NCBI RefSeq assembly: GCF_002135375.1
Contig: NZ_NEGH01000007.1
Span: 130,792-194,791, forward strand
DNA length: 64,000 nt
Direction of reading: 5' to 3'
Origin: Acinetobacter sp. ANC 4558
GTDB lineage: Bacteria > Pseudomonadota > Gammaproteobacteria > Pseudomonadales > Moraxellaceae
Below are positions 11,144-20,234 of this stretch, piece after piece. Under the pieces are notes generated by a model, which was not told the origin of the DNA, ran no database searches, and worked only from the letters and a program-made list of their open reading frames with translations. Within the stretch, counting starts at the first letter, position 1. Each line of letters begins with the position of its first letter. The position numbers and the translations under genes were made by a program.

Positions 11144-11886
11144 CCGACAATAACATTATGATCGACCTCCAAAATGTCAGCAAATGGTACAACAAAGATT
11201 TTCAAGTCTTGACTGACTGTACTGCCCAAATTAGACAAGGCGAAGTCGTTGTAGTTTGTGGACCTTCTGGCTCAGGAAAATCAACACTCATTAAAACAGT
11301 CAATGCATTAGAACCATTTCAAAAAGGCGACATTTTTGTAGATGGTACATCAATTACAGATCCTAAAACTGATCTAAATAAGTTACGTAGCCGTGTAGGC
11401 ATGGTATTTCAACATTTTGAGCTCTTCCCACATTTGAGTATTACCGAAAATTTAACGATTGCTCAAATTAAAGTTCTTGGTCGGAGTGAAGAAGAAGCAA
11501 AGAAAAAAGGATTAGCCTATTTAGACCGTGTAGGTTTAAGTGCACATGCAACTAAATTCCCTTCTCAACTTTCTGGTGGCCAGCAACAACGTGTTGCTAT
11601 TGCACGTGCATTGAGCATGAATCCTATTGCCATGTTATTTGATGAACCCACTTCTGCACTAGATCCAGAAATGATTAATGAAGTATTGGATGTTATGGTT
11701 GGGCTTGCTAAAGAAGGAATGACCATGATGTGTGTAACACATGAAATGGGATTTGCTCGTCAAGTTGCCAATCGTATTATCTTTATGGATCAAGGAAAAA
11801 TTGTTGAAGATTGTAGTAAAGATGAATTCTTTACCACACAGCGTAGTGATCGTGCACAACAGTTCTTAGATAAAATCTTGCACTAA
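11140..11886 (+). CDS. gltL: glutamate/aspartate ABC transporter ATP-binding protein
   Basis: ATPase that powers the GltIJK importer. Walker A GPSGSGKST is at residues 41-49, the ABC signature LSGGQ at 144-148, Walker B AMLFDEP at 164-170, and the switch histidine is in VTHEMG. It is 248 residues, typical of polar amino-acid ABC ATPases. It is the last gene of the operon and is followed 10 bp later by a hairpin terminator. Confidence 0.94.
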   Translation: MTDNNIMIDLQNVSKWYNKDFQVLTDCTAQIRQGEVVVVCGPSGSGKSTLIKTVNALEPFQKGDIFVDGTSITDPKTDLNKLRSRVGMVFQHFELFPHLSITENLTIAQIKVLGRSEEEAKKKGLAYLDRVGLSAHATKFPSQLSGGQQQRVAIARALSMNPIAMLFDEPTSALDPEMINEVLDVMVGLAKEGMTMMCVTHEMGFARQVANRIIFMDQGKIVEDCSKDEFFTTQRSDRAQQFLDKILH

Positions 11887-11896
11887 CCATCAAGTA

Positions 11897-11934
11897 TAAG
11901 ACAAGGTAGATCATCATTTACCTTGTCTTATTTC
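11897..11934. terminator. bidirectional hairpin terminator after gltL
   Basis: A perfect 12-bp stem, TAAGACAAGGTA (11897-11908) with TACCTTGTCTTA (11919-11930), has a 10-nt loop and is followed by TTTC. It sits between the convergent gltL and HAD genes. Confidence 0.8.
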
Positions 11935-11983
11935 TTAACGAATTAATTAGAAGAATAACATCACATAAAACTTAAAAAACAAA

Positions 11984-12676
11984 TCAAATACTTGAGATAA
12001 AATCTAACACTTGATTTAAGTGAGTGATTTTATTTTTAATATCTATATCGGCAACATGAAATCCATCCATGTACAATGTTTTCATTCCAACATTTTTTGC
12101 ACCTTGTATATCATTGATTGGATGATCACCAATAAATAAACACTCCGATGGTTTAACATTTAATAATTGACTTGTATGTAAAAAAATTTCAGGTGCTGGT
12201 TTACTTATGCCAACTTGTCCAGAACTTACAATCGCATCAAAATAATGACTCAATCCTAAGTTATTTAAAATCGCAACTCGTGATAAATGTGCCCCATTAG
12301 AAACAATTGCTAATTTATATTTTTGTTCCTTCAATCTCTTCAGTAATTCTTCTGCATCTGCCATGCTCACCGCATTTTTTGCAAACTGTTCCGCCCAAAA
12401 TTGCGTTAATTCTTTTAAACTAGGTGCATTATGCCATTCTAATTCTTGTAAAAGCACATACGCAATTGATTCCCCAATACTAGGATATGTCAAAAGTTCC
12501 TTTTTAGGATAACCACCATTGTCGATGCGACGAATTACCTCAATGATCTGATTAATATTACTATTCATTAAATATTCTTGGTAATATTCTAATAAGCAGA
12601 TCGCATAGCGATGAATACTTTGATCTCTATGCGTTAAAGTATTATCCAAATCAAATAAAACTGCGCGAATACTCAT
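11984..12676 (-). CDS. HAD family hydrolase (YjjG/phosphatase-like)
   Basis: Haloacid-dehalogenase superfamily phosphatase, 230 residues. Motif I DLDNT has the nucleophile Asp9 and general acid Asp11. Motif II is the Ser in IVSNGAHLS, motif III the Lys in SKPAPEIF, and motif IV is FIGDHPINDIQGAKN. A helical cap lies between motifs I and II. The general form resembles pyrimidine 5'-nucleotidase YjjG, but the substrate cannot be fixed. It is convergent with gltL and divergent from the PAP2 gene. Confidence 0.9.
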   Translation of the reverse strand: MSIRAVLFDLDNTLTHRDQSIHRYAICLLEYYQEYLMNSNINQIIEVIRRIDNGGYPKKELLTYPSIGESIAYVLLQELEWHNAPSLKELTQFWAEQFAKNAVSMADAEELLKRLKEQKYKLAIVSNGAHLSRVAILNNLGLSHYFDAIVSSGQVGISKPAPEIFLHTSQLLNVKPSECLFIGDHPINDIQGAKNVGMKTLYMDGFHVADIDIKNKITHLNQVLDFISSI

Positions 12677-12838
12677 CTAAATTTATCTTTAATTAAGTAC
12701 GGTTAAAGTAACATCAAATGAATGTTACAATTTTATTTTTCTTCGATATCGATATTCATACATCAGAATAAGCTCAATTTTAAGTTTTATTTAATTCTTT
12801 ACTGGTTCAATATAAAAAAAGTTTATTGTGTTTATTTT

Positions 12839-13558
12839 ATGCAAAGTCAAAAACAATTCATTCTCAATCAAAGTATTATTCTACTATTGGGGTTCTTATT
12901 ATTGCAGTTCTTTTTCCCTATCGCAGGAACCATTGATATGATCCTCATTTCACCTTGGATCACCTCATCTGGAATATTCTATTTAAAAGATAATTGGTAC
13001 CTTGCAGAATTAAGCCATCACTATCTGAAAAATATCATCATTTTATTTTATGCGATTATATTCTTCCTTTGGATTGCATCTTTCCGATTTTCACTACTAA
13101 AAAAACAATGCGTTAATTTCGGCTACTTTTTCTTTGTTTCCATGATCTGTACAATCACAATCGGAATATTTAAAGCGCATTCAGCTCATGCCTGTCCATG
13201 GAATATGACTCTTCCATCCTCTCAAGGATTTATCTGGAACTTTTCTTTAATAAATGGGCATTGTTTTCCAGGTGGCCATGCCTCATCTGGTTTTGCATTA
13301 ATTACCGGTTACTTTGTCTATCATAAAAAATTTCCTAAATATGCATATTTCTCGCTGATAATTGGTCTTATTCTTGGCTTTATTATGGGATGGACACAAA
13401 TGATGAGAGGCGCACATTTTTTAAGTCACAATTTATGGACACTTTGGATTATTTTATTTATTAATTATATTGTGATATTAATAATACCTAAATTTAATGT
13501 TCTAATTAAATATTATTCATCACGCTCAAATAAAACATCAAATATTAATTCTAGATAA
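12839..13558 (+). CDS. PAP2 family phosphatase
   Basis: Integral-membrane phosphatidic-acid phosphatase type 2 protein. I start it at ATG 12839 (MQSQKQFILN), giving 239 residues. The frame is open back to an ATG at 12722, which would add an unlikely 39-residue extension. PAP2 signature parts are present: KAHSAHACPW; the PSGH-type motif as PGGHASSGF; and RGAHFLSHNLWT for the catalytic histidine. About six membrane segments are visible. Family members dephosphorylate lipid A or undecaprenyl/phosphatidyl phosphates. A lipid A or undecaprenyl-phosphate role here is inferred from the neighbouring kinase-like gene and pmrCAB. Confidence 0.85.
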   Translation: MQSQKQFILNQSIILLLGFLLLQFFFPIAGTIDMILISPWITSSGIFYLKDNWYLAELSHHYLKNIIILFYAIIFFLWIASFRFSLLKKQCVNFGYFFFVSMICTITIGIFKAHSAHACPWNMTLPSSQGFIWNFSLINGHCFPGGHASSGFALITGYFVYHKKFPKYAYFSLIIGLILGFIMGWTQMMRGAHFLSHNLWTLWIILFINYIVILIIPKFNVLIKYYSSRSNKTSNINSR

Positions 13559-13639
13559 GCATCTAACCCTATGATATTTTTACAACAACTCTATTATCGA
13601 TTAATATATAAATCATTTTGTTAAATACACATTATGTAG

Positions 13640-14428
13640 ATGACTCAAATTTATTCTAATTTCTTAAATGAAATGTCGCCAAAGCAAAAAAACTCTATTC
13701 AATCTTATGATATTAAGAATCAAAAAGTTTGGCTCAAGAAAGCATCTTCTCGCCATTCAACGTGGATTTACTTACCACTTTCTTGGATATCTAAATTATT
13801 AAACTTAAATATGTTAAGACCTGTACCTAATTATGGTGGAGCACGCGCAATACAATGTGAAGTTTCACGCATAAAACAACTTGCTCAACTCAACATTTCT
13901 GTACCAACAATTTTAGCATTTTCTTCCGAAGCTGTTTTATTACAAGACTTGGGACAAAATCACACGTCCCTACTGCAATTACAGACGGCTATAGCAAGTG
14001 AACAAACATCAGAAACTCGCCTTTCTTTATATTTTGAGGCTATACAACAAATACAGCAAATACATGATTTGAATGGTTATTTAAGTGAAGCATTTTCTAG
14101 AAATATTTTAGTTGATCAAAATCGAAAATTTTCATTTATTGATTTTGAAACCGACCCGAGAGAAGTTTTATCATTGCAAGAATGCCATATACGAGACTGG
14201 TTATGTTTTATTTTTTCAACAGCGAGTTGCTTTCAAGAAAATGAGTTAGAACAGATCAGTGAATTCTATATTAATCACCTATCTCATCAGCCTGAAATTT
14301 ATCACTCTATTTGCCGTGTAGGTAAAAAAGTACAATGGATATTAAAGTTTAAGCCCGAAAAGTTAGGTGGGGATGGCCGTCGGCTCAGAAAGTGTATTTT
14401 ATTACTTTCTTTATTAAATAAAAAATAA
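13640..14428 (+). CDS. kinase-like protein of the lipopolysaccharide kinase/BUD32 type
   Basis: A 262-residue protein that reads like a small protein-kinase-fold phosphotransferase of the Kdo/heptose kinase (WaaP/KdkA) group. The N-lobe is followed by a hinge-like VLLQDLG. A catalytic loop resembles LSEAFSRNILVDQN, where the Asn is kept and the usual HxD is altered. A DFG-equivalent reads FIDFETDP. No signal peptide is seen. It lies about 80 bp after the PAP2 gene on the same strand and is convergent with pmrB, in an envelope-modification neighbourhood. The altered HxD leaves activity uncertain. Confidence 0.65.
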   Translation: MTQIYSNFLNEMSPKQKNSIQSYDIKNQKVWLKKASSRHSTWIYLPLSWISKLLNLNMLRPVPNYGGARAIQCEVSRIKQLAQLNISVPTILAFSSEAVLLQDLGQNHTSLLQLQTAIASEQTSETRLSLYFEAIQQIQQIHDLNGYLSEAFSRNILVDQNRKFSFIDFETDPREVLSLQECHIRDWLCFIFSTASCFQENELEQISEFYINHLSHQPEIYHSICRVGKKVQWILKFKPEKLGGDGRRLRKCILLLSLLNKK

Positions 14429-14455
14429 ACTTCATCTTCTATTCTTCAACGCTAC

Positions 14456-14489
14456 AAATTAAGTAGGCTAAGCTAATCCTACTTAATTT
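14456..14489. terminator. bidirectional hairpin terminator
   Basis: AAATTAAGTAGG (14456-14467) pairs perfectly with CCTACTTAATTT (14478-14489) around a 10-nt loop. It ends two bases before the pmrB stop codon and lies between convergent genes. Confidence 0.75.
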
Positions 14490-14491
14490 AC

Positions 14492-15796
14492 TTAAAATGT
14501 AATTGTGACTTTTAAACCACCTAAATTTTCACTTTTAGAAAAATATAATTGACCACTATTCTTTTCTACTGCTTTTGCAACAATTGATAATCCTAAACCA
14601 CTCCCAACCTCTACATGATTCTGCGTTCGATAAAATCTTTGGGTTAGTTTTTCATATAATTGTTCATCAATTCCCGCGCCACTATCTTCCACAATAATCG
14701 TAACATGATGGTCATCTTGTCTTAATACTACGTTGATAATACCTCCAACTGGTGTGTATTTAATTGAATTATCAATTAAATTAAAAAGAATAGAATGAAT
14801 TGACGACTCTAATGCATATAACTGAATATTTTGATGTTGAACGACCCCTAAATCGATTTCTTTTTGCAAGGCAAATTGAATTAATTGCTCCACACAATTC
14901 ATTGCAATAGCATTCAAATCAATCGCTTTAAAGTTTTCTAATTCATTTAATGATGCATCTTGCTTTGCAAGACTTAAAAGTTGTATGACAAGATGTTGAA
15001 CCCGATCTAGACCTTTACTTAGATTAGCAATTGCAGGATCATCCTGTCTTTGCTGTAACAAAATTTGCATTTGTAAATTGAGCGCTGTAAGAGGGGTTCT
15101 CAGCTCATGGGCCGCATCTGCAACAAATTGTTTCTGCTCATTTTGCGCCAATAAAATACGATCAAACAAATAATTCATTTCTTTAATTGTTGGTAATATT
15201 TCTTCTGGATAACTTTCCATTTTAATCGGTTCTAATTCATTTGCTCCACGTTTTGACAGTTCTTCTTTAAAGTCTTTCAATGGTTTTAAATTTCGACTGA
15301 TTCCCCAACTTAATGCAAATAATATAATAGGCAAAAATAAAACATAAGGAATAAACATATTAGAAGCTAATTCTAAAGCTAAATGTTGGCGAACGGACTT
15401 TTGCTGACTTACCTGAATTTGATAGTCTTTTAGTGGCAGTACATAAGTATGCCAAACACCATGCTTCGTCTTATGTTTATAGAAACCTGCTTTTGCAACG
15501 GGTTGTACTAATAAACCTAATTGATGTGATAAATGCTCTTTTTCATGATAAGACCATACATCAACAAACAAATCTTCTTCGTGATAACGTTTTCGAATAT
15601 CCACTTGACTCTGTATCGGCTTCGGATCGTGATGCGCAACGCGTTCAGCTAAATTTTGCATTTGTGCATCTAATATTTCATTAATTTCTTCCAAAGCAAT
15701 ACGATAAGCTGCAAATATTAAAATACATCCCAAAAGTACACTGACAATTGAAACATAAATGATGAGCCGTTTTTTTAATGAATAGGCAGAATTCAT
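14492..15796 (-). CDS. pmrB: two-component sensor histidine kinase PmrB
   Basis: Inner-membrane sensor kinase that phosphorylates PmrA. Mutations in this family raise polymyxin resistance in Acinetobacter through pmrC. It has 434 residues. One membrane segment lies near residues 10-30, a periplasmic loop follows to about 145, and a second segment is near 148-165. A HAMP-like linker leads to the H-box AAHELRTPLTAL with His230, then the N box (NLIDNSIKYTP), G1 (EDSGAGID) and G2 (GSGLGLSIV). It is the last gene of the pmrCAB operon, starting 21 bp after pmrA. All catalytic boxes look intact. Confidence 0.94.
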   Translation of the reverse strand: MNSAYSLKKRLIIYVSIVSVLLGCILIFAAYRIALEEINEILDAQMQNLAERVAHHDPKPIQSQVDIRKRYHEEDLFVDVWSYHEKEHLSHQLGLLVQPVAKAGFYKHKTKHGVWHTYVLPLKDYQIQVSQQKSVRQHLALELASNMFIPYVLFLPIILFALSWGISRNLKPLKDFKEELSKRGANELEPIKMESYPEEILPTIKEMNYLFDRILLAQNEQKQFVADAAHELRTPLTALNLQMQILLQQRQDDPAIANLSKGLDRVQHLVIQLLSLAKQDASLNELENFKAIDLNAIAMNCVEQLIQFALQKEIDLGVVQHQNIQLYALESSIHSILFNLIDNSIKYTPVGGIINVVLRQDDHHVTIIVEDSGAGIDEQLYEKLTQRFYRTQNHVEVGSGLGLSIVAKAVEKNSGQLYFSKSENLGGLKVTITF

Positions 15797-15817
15797 ATGA
15801 ATATCCTATTTCTTTAA

Positions 15818-16489
15818 TTAACCCAAACGATAACCTAAGCCACGAATTGTTCTGATAAAATCCTTTCCTAATTTTGTTCGTAGATGATGAATATAAACTT
15901 CGATGGTATTACTATTAATTTCAGAGTCAAAATCATATAACTTATCTTCTAAATTTGCTTTAGAAAATATTTTATTAGGATAGCTTACCAATGGAACTAA
16001 AATAGCCCATTCTCGTTTAGATAAATCAATGAATTCTCCTTTAAATTTCGCAGAATATTGTTCAATATCTAAAATTAAATCACCATACTGTAAAATATTA
16101 CTTTGCTCTAGCGTATTTGCCAATAAACCACTACGACGTAATAATGCATGAATTCTAGCAAGTAATTCATCAAACTCATAAGGCTTAACTAAATAATCAT
16201 CCGCCCCTGTATTTAAGCCTTCCACTCGATTATGCAATTGATCTCTTGCAGAAATAATTAATACTGGCAGTGAAGCAAAATATTGTCTAACCTGTTTTAA
16301 AACTTGCATGCCATCCATCATCGGCAAGCCTAAATCTAACAAAACTATATCAAACTGCTCTTTTTGAAGTTGTTTTAAACCATCAATTCCATTGTTGACC
16401 CATTGCACATCAAATTGATGAAACTTCAATAAAGTCATCGTTGACTCTGCAATCATAAAATCATCTTCTATAATGAGAATCTTACTCAT
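15818..16489 (-). CDS. pmrA: two-component response regulator PmrA
   Basis: OmpR/PhoB-class transcription factor of 223 residues. The receiver domain has the acidic pair Asp9-Asp10 (IIEDD), the phospho-acceptor Asp52 (VLLDLGLP) and the conserved Lys in LVKPYEF. The C-terminal winged helix ends with TIRGLGYRLG. Its start overlaps the pmrC stop by four bases (ATGA), so pmrC and pmrA are translationally coupled. It should activate pmrC through the repeat at 18224-18240. Confidence 0.95.
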   Translation of the reverse strand: MSKILIIEDDFMIAESTMTLLKFHQFDVQWVNNGIDGLKQLQKEQFDIVLLDLGLPMMDGMQVLKQVRQYFASLPVLIISARDQLHNRVEGLNTGADDYLVKPYEFDELLARIHALLRRSGLLANTLEQSNILQYGDLILDIEQYSAKFKGEFIDLSKREWAILVPLVSYPNKIFSKANLEDKLYDFDSEINSNTIEVYIHHLRTKLGKDFIRTIRGLGYRLG

Positions 16490-18186
16490 ATTTTTTTCTC
16501 TGCACTTACTTTATTTTCACACTGTTCCAACATATTTAACTGGTGATCAATTACACCTGTTTTTACATCAAGCAAGCTCAACAATGTTGGAAATAAATTA
16601 TCTTGGCTGAGCTTTTTTTGTTTTTGCTCAATTAAGCAAGAAATTTGTATGCGTTGATTTTGCTCCCATGCTGGAGAAAACCACATTAACATTGGAATAT
16701 GTGTTTGCTGTGTTGGTGCAATGGCGTAAGGTGCACCATGTAAATACATCCCTTTTTCACCCGTAGACTCGCCATGGTCTGATAAATACCAGAAACCCGT
16801 TTGAAAGCGTGATACTTCTTTTAAAGTATCAATCATTCTGCTGAGCACATAATCTGTATACACAATAGAATTATCATATGTATTTACTAATTCTATCTCG
16901 CTACATCCTTGAATTTCATTTGTTTCGCACGTAGGTTTGAACTTTTGGAAGTCCTTTGTTGATCTTTTAAAATAAGCAGGCCCATGGCTTCCCATTTGAT
17001 GTAATACAATTAAACGTGATGTTTGATCATTTTCAGGAATATTTACTATATATTCTTGTAATGCATCAAGTAATATTTCATCTAAACATTCTCCTTTAGC
17101 ATCACACCACTTTTTTTTCATCTCATCAGTAATCGTATAATTTTCAACACGATCGCATGCACCTTTACAGCCTGAATTATTCTCAATCCACGTAACTTTA
17201 TAGCCAGCTCGTTGTGCAATATCAAGCAAGCCCTCTCTATGACTTGCAAGTTGTTCATCATAATTTTTGCGTGGCATACCTGAGAACATACAAGGAACCG
17301 AAACTGCGGTTGCTGTTCCACATGAACTCACTTGTGAAAAATTAATAATATTCTGTTTAGATAATTCAGGATTTGTATTCTTCGTATAACCATTTAAAGA
17401 AAAGCTTTCTGCACGAGCTGTTTCTCCGACAACAAGCACCATAAGCTTAGGTTGATTGGCCTGTACACCAATTGGTTGAACTTGATGTGCATCTTCACCA
17501 TAACGAAGAAGGGGTAGATCATTTTTTGGTAATTTTTTACGATAATATGAAAGACTAGACGCTATCACATTTTGTGGTGAAATCATCCCCTTTAATTCGC
17601 GATTTTCACGAAAAATACTAGATAAATCCAAATAAAAACTAAATACTAATCCGATAATGACTAAAAGAGAAATTCCAGATATTGTTAATTTTTTCCACAA
17701 CAATGTGATTACTGGCTCAGATTTTATACGCACCAGTGAAATGATTAATACAGGTAAAATAACAAAGAATAATGTCCATAAAGCATATTTTATTGAAAGA
17801 AGATCTCGTACTTCGCGTAGATCTGTCTGAATCATATTTTGTATTTGATCAGAATTAATGATAATTCCAAAATTACTAACAAAATAAGAACTAAAGCCAC
17901 CCAATACCACTAAAAAAACGGCAACGGCTTTTGTTGTCCATTTCCATGTTAATAATTGCAAAGCAAAGTTATAAATTGCAATGACAATACAAATCGTTGC
18001 TAATAAAAATAATTGTTCTTTAAAGCCCTCATAAGGTGTAAGCATTTTTATTTTATTAAAAAAGCTTAAATTAATCACTAAACCGATCCATATCGCTAAA
18101 AGCAAATTAAAAGTTGTTAAGCTTAAAGACGGTATTTTGTCTTTGAATACTTTCAGTTTAGGTTTTAAATTTAGCATCTTTCTCAT
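16486..18186 (-). CDS. pmrC: lipid A phosphoethanolamine transferase PmrC (EptA)
   Basis: Inner-membrane enzyme that moves phosphoethanolamine from phosphatidylethanolamine onto lipid A phosphate, lowering surface charge and giving polymyxin resistance. It has 566 residues. Five membrane helices occupy about residues 20-190, followed by a periplasmic sulfatase-fold domain. The nucleophile is Thr256 in VVGETARAESFSLNG. Zinc-site residues include those of YLSDHGESTGEKG, and cysteines typical of the family are visible (SSCGTATAVSVPC, CKGACDR). It leads the pmrCAB operon, with pmrA overlapping its end. A second in-frame ATG lies three codons in. Confidence 0.95.
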   Translation of the reverse strand: MRKMLNLKPKLKVFKDKIPSLSLTTFNLLLAIWIGLVINLSFFNKIKMLTPYEGFKEQLFLLATICIVIAIYNFALQLLTWKWTTKAVAVFLVVLGGFSSYFVSNFGIIINSDQIQNMIQTDLREVRDLLSIKYALWTLFFVILPVLIISLVRIKSEPVITLLWKKLTISGISLLVIIGLVFSFYLDLSSIFRENRELKGMISPQNVIASSLSYYRKKLPKNDLPLLRYGEDAHQVQPIGVQANQPKLMVLVVGETARAESFSLNGYTKNTNPELSKQNIINFSQVSSCGTATAVSVPCMFSGMPRKNYDEQLASHREGLLDIAQRAGYKVTWIENNSGCKGACDRVENYTITDEMKKKWCDAKGECLDEILLDALQEYIVNIPENDQTSRLIVLHQMGSHGPAYFKRSTKDFQKFKPTCETNEIQGCSEIELVNTYDNSIVYTDYVLSRMIDTLKEVSRFQTGFWYLSDHGESTGEKGMYLHGAPYAIAPTQQTHIPMLMWFSPAWEQNQRIQISCLIEQKQKKLSQDNLFPTLLSLLDVKTGVIDHQLNMLEQCENKVSAEKKI

Positions 18187-18223
18187 ACAGCAATTTAGGA
18201 GGATTACAGCTTATTGGGTTAAA

Positions 18224-18240
18224 CTTAAAATATACTTAAA
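18224..18240 (-). promoter_or_regulatory. putative PmrA box upstream of pmrC
   Basis: On the minus strand, TTTAAG-N5-TTTAAG lies 38-54 bases before the pmrC start. Two direct TTTAAG hexamers with a 5-bp spacer fit the known PmrA half-site arrangement (CTTAAG-like hexamers, 11-bp period). Confidence 0.6.
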
Positions 18241-18615
18241 TTTTATTTATTCATATAAAAGTCCATTATATTTCTATAAAAAATTTTAAATAACTTTAAT
18301 ATTCAGTCTATTATTTTTACTAAAATAAAAATATTGAATCAAAAAATTATCTTATTCCATACAATAATGAATTACAAGCAAGGAAAAATTGAATACATTT
18401 TCAAATTATATGACAGCCCTCTAGCTTATTTTAATGCAGCATAAACTTATTTCTATATTTGGAGATAATGGATTTCATCCTATCAGGAAATCTACATTGA
18501 AATTTCTTAACACCGTAAATCATTACAAATGCCTATGAAAAAATACTAGGCAAAATGACTTTTTTTTGTTGATATATGCAGTTGATTTATCTTTTTATTG
18601 TTTTAATAAACATAT
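18241..18615. other. intergenic region between divergent pmrC and patatin-like gene
   Basis: About 375 bp of AT-rich sequence. I see no gene in it. It should contain the promoters of pmrC (leftward) and of the patatin-like gene (rightward). Confidence 0.5.
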
Positions 18616-19533
18616 ATGAAACTTATTTATCTCTCATTTTTAACTTTATTTAGTCTAGCCCTTGCTGGCTGTGATAAAGCAGTAAAAACACCTCCGTCGA
18701 TAACCTCTTTTAATGCGCGTGAACCTGTTATTGCTGTTGCACTTGGCGGTGGTGGTGCAAAGGGATTTGCACATATTGGCGTTTTAAAAGTTTTAGAATC
18801 TCATGGAATTAAGCCTCAAATTGTCACGGGTACAAGTGCAGGTAGTTTTGTTGGTAGCTTATACGCAAGTGGTAAAACGCCTTACCAACTTCAACAATTG
18901 GCATTAAATTTTAAAGAATCTGATATTCGAGATTTGACCATCAGTCGTCAAGGTATTTTACAAGGTCAGAAATTACAAGATTTTGTGAATAAAAATGTCG
19001 GAAATAAAGCTATTGAACAATTTCCTATTCGCTTTGCTGCAGTTGCGACTCGCTTAGATAATGGAAAGAAATCTGAGTTTATTAAAGGTAACGTGGGACA
19101 AGCCGTACGCGCATCCTGTAGTATTCCTAATGTATTTGTTCCAGCAACAATAGGCGGTGTTCAATATGTTGATGGTGGATTGGTCAGCCCAATTCCAGTA
19201 AAAACTGCAAAAGCGATGGGTGCTGATATTGTGATTGCTGTAGATATTTCTGCACGACCTGCAGCAGGAAAATCTGGAAATATTTTTGGATTACTGGATC
19301 AAACCATTAATATCATGGGGCAACAAAGTATTAATGAAGAATTGGATCAAGCCAATATTGTGATTCAGCCAAAGGTTGGTCATATTGGTACACTTGACTT
19401 AAAAGCAAGTAATGAAACAATTCTAGAAGGGGAAAAAGCAGCTCAAGCACAAATTCGTGCCATTCAAAAAGCAATTACAGATTTCAAAAAATCTCCTGCA
19501 GCACTCAAGCCTGCACCGAAAGCTCGGTTTTAA
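18616..19533 (+). CDS. patatin-like phospholipase family lipoprotein (RssA-like)
   Basis: A predicted serine lipase/esterase of 305 residues. A lipoprotein signal ends in LALAGC (Cys19), so it is membrane-anchored rather than cytoplasmic. The oxyanion-hole loop GGGGAKG is at 44-50, the nucleophile Ser74 is in GTSAG, and the catalytic Asp186 is in DGG. The Ser-Asp dyad is complete. The block is shorter than in outer-membrane patatin proteins, and there is no beta-barrel domain. The C-terminus is proline/alanine/lysine-rich. The lipid substrate is unknown. Confidence 0.92.
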   Translation: MKLIYLSFLTLFSLALAGCDKAVKTPPSITSFNAREPVIAVALGGGGAKGFAHIGVLKVLESHGIKPQIVTGTSAGSFVGSLYASGKTPYQLQQLALNFKESDIRDLTISRQGILQGQKLQDFVNKNVGNKAIEQFPIRFAAVATRLDNGKKSEFIKGNVGQAVRASCSIPNVFVPATIGGVQYVDGGLVSPIPVKTAKAMGADIVIAVDISARPAAGKSGNIFGLLDQTINIMGQQSINEELDQANIVIQPKVGHIGTLDLKASNETILEGEKAAQAQIRAIQKAITDFKKSPAALKPAPKARF

Positions 19534-19754
19534 CGCAATATCATCATTTTTCACAGCACATTAACTAAATAAATACTTATCATTCAACTATATGATCATT
19601 AAATTTCTATATCATTTAATGATCATTTTATTATTTTCTATATCAATAAAAATGAACTATATTCATCGCCCCTTTCATCTGTTACATTAATAGAAGATTA
19701 ATATCCATAGTTCATGCAGTGGTTTAGGCTACCGCAAGCATAAAGAGAATATTT

Positions 19755-20225
19755 ATGGAATTCGTTTTAGAACCTTGGCATTGGTTTGTTTTGGGCGTTA
19801 TTTTAATTCTTTCTGAATTATTACTCCCTGCCTTTGCTGCACTGTGGTTTGGTATCGCCGCTATTTTGGTGGGTATTTTAAATTTAATATTTCCAACAAT
19901 GGGTTTTACCACCCAATTGGTTATTTGGATCTTTTTAGCAATTTGCTGCACCATTTCTTGGTTTAAATTTATTAAGCCCTTGTCCGTGGATAAAACTAAA
20001 GCGGGGTTATCTCGTGAAGCAACCATTGGGCAAGTGGGTATGGTCATTCAAATTAATTTGGATCATGATCAAATTAAAGTTCGTTTTCCCATGCCCGTTT
20101 TAGGTTCTGATGAATGGAATTGTCGTACACAATCCATTGTTCAGGTTGGTGATCGTGTTCGTGTCATCGATATTTTAGGTAATGATTTAATTGTTCAATT
20201 GAATAGCATACAAAATGAAAAGTGA
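19755..20225 (+). CDS. NfeD family membrane protein
   Basis: A 156-residue protein with hydrophobic segments at about residues 8-30, 33-50 and 53-73, then a C-terminal OB-fold (about 85-150; LSREATIGQVG onward). This is the short NfeD form (NfeD1b) that partners SPFH/stomatin proteins. The SPFH gene follows after only 9 bp on the same strand. The pair is thought to work in membrane quality control. Confidence 0.9.
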   Translation: MEFVLEPWHWFVLGVILILSELLLPAFAALWFGIAAILVGILNLIFPTMGFTTQLVIWIFLAICCTISWFKFIKPLSVDKTKAGLSREATIGQVGMVIQINLDHDQIKVRFPMPVLGSDEWNCRTQSIVQVGDRVRVIDILGNDLIVQLNSIQNEK

Positions 20226-20234
20226 GTATATAAA

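Noticed and set aside
12722..12838. Longer start for the PAP2 gene
   Set aside because: It adds 39 residues with no family match, while ATG 12839 gives a normal PAP2 N-terminus.
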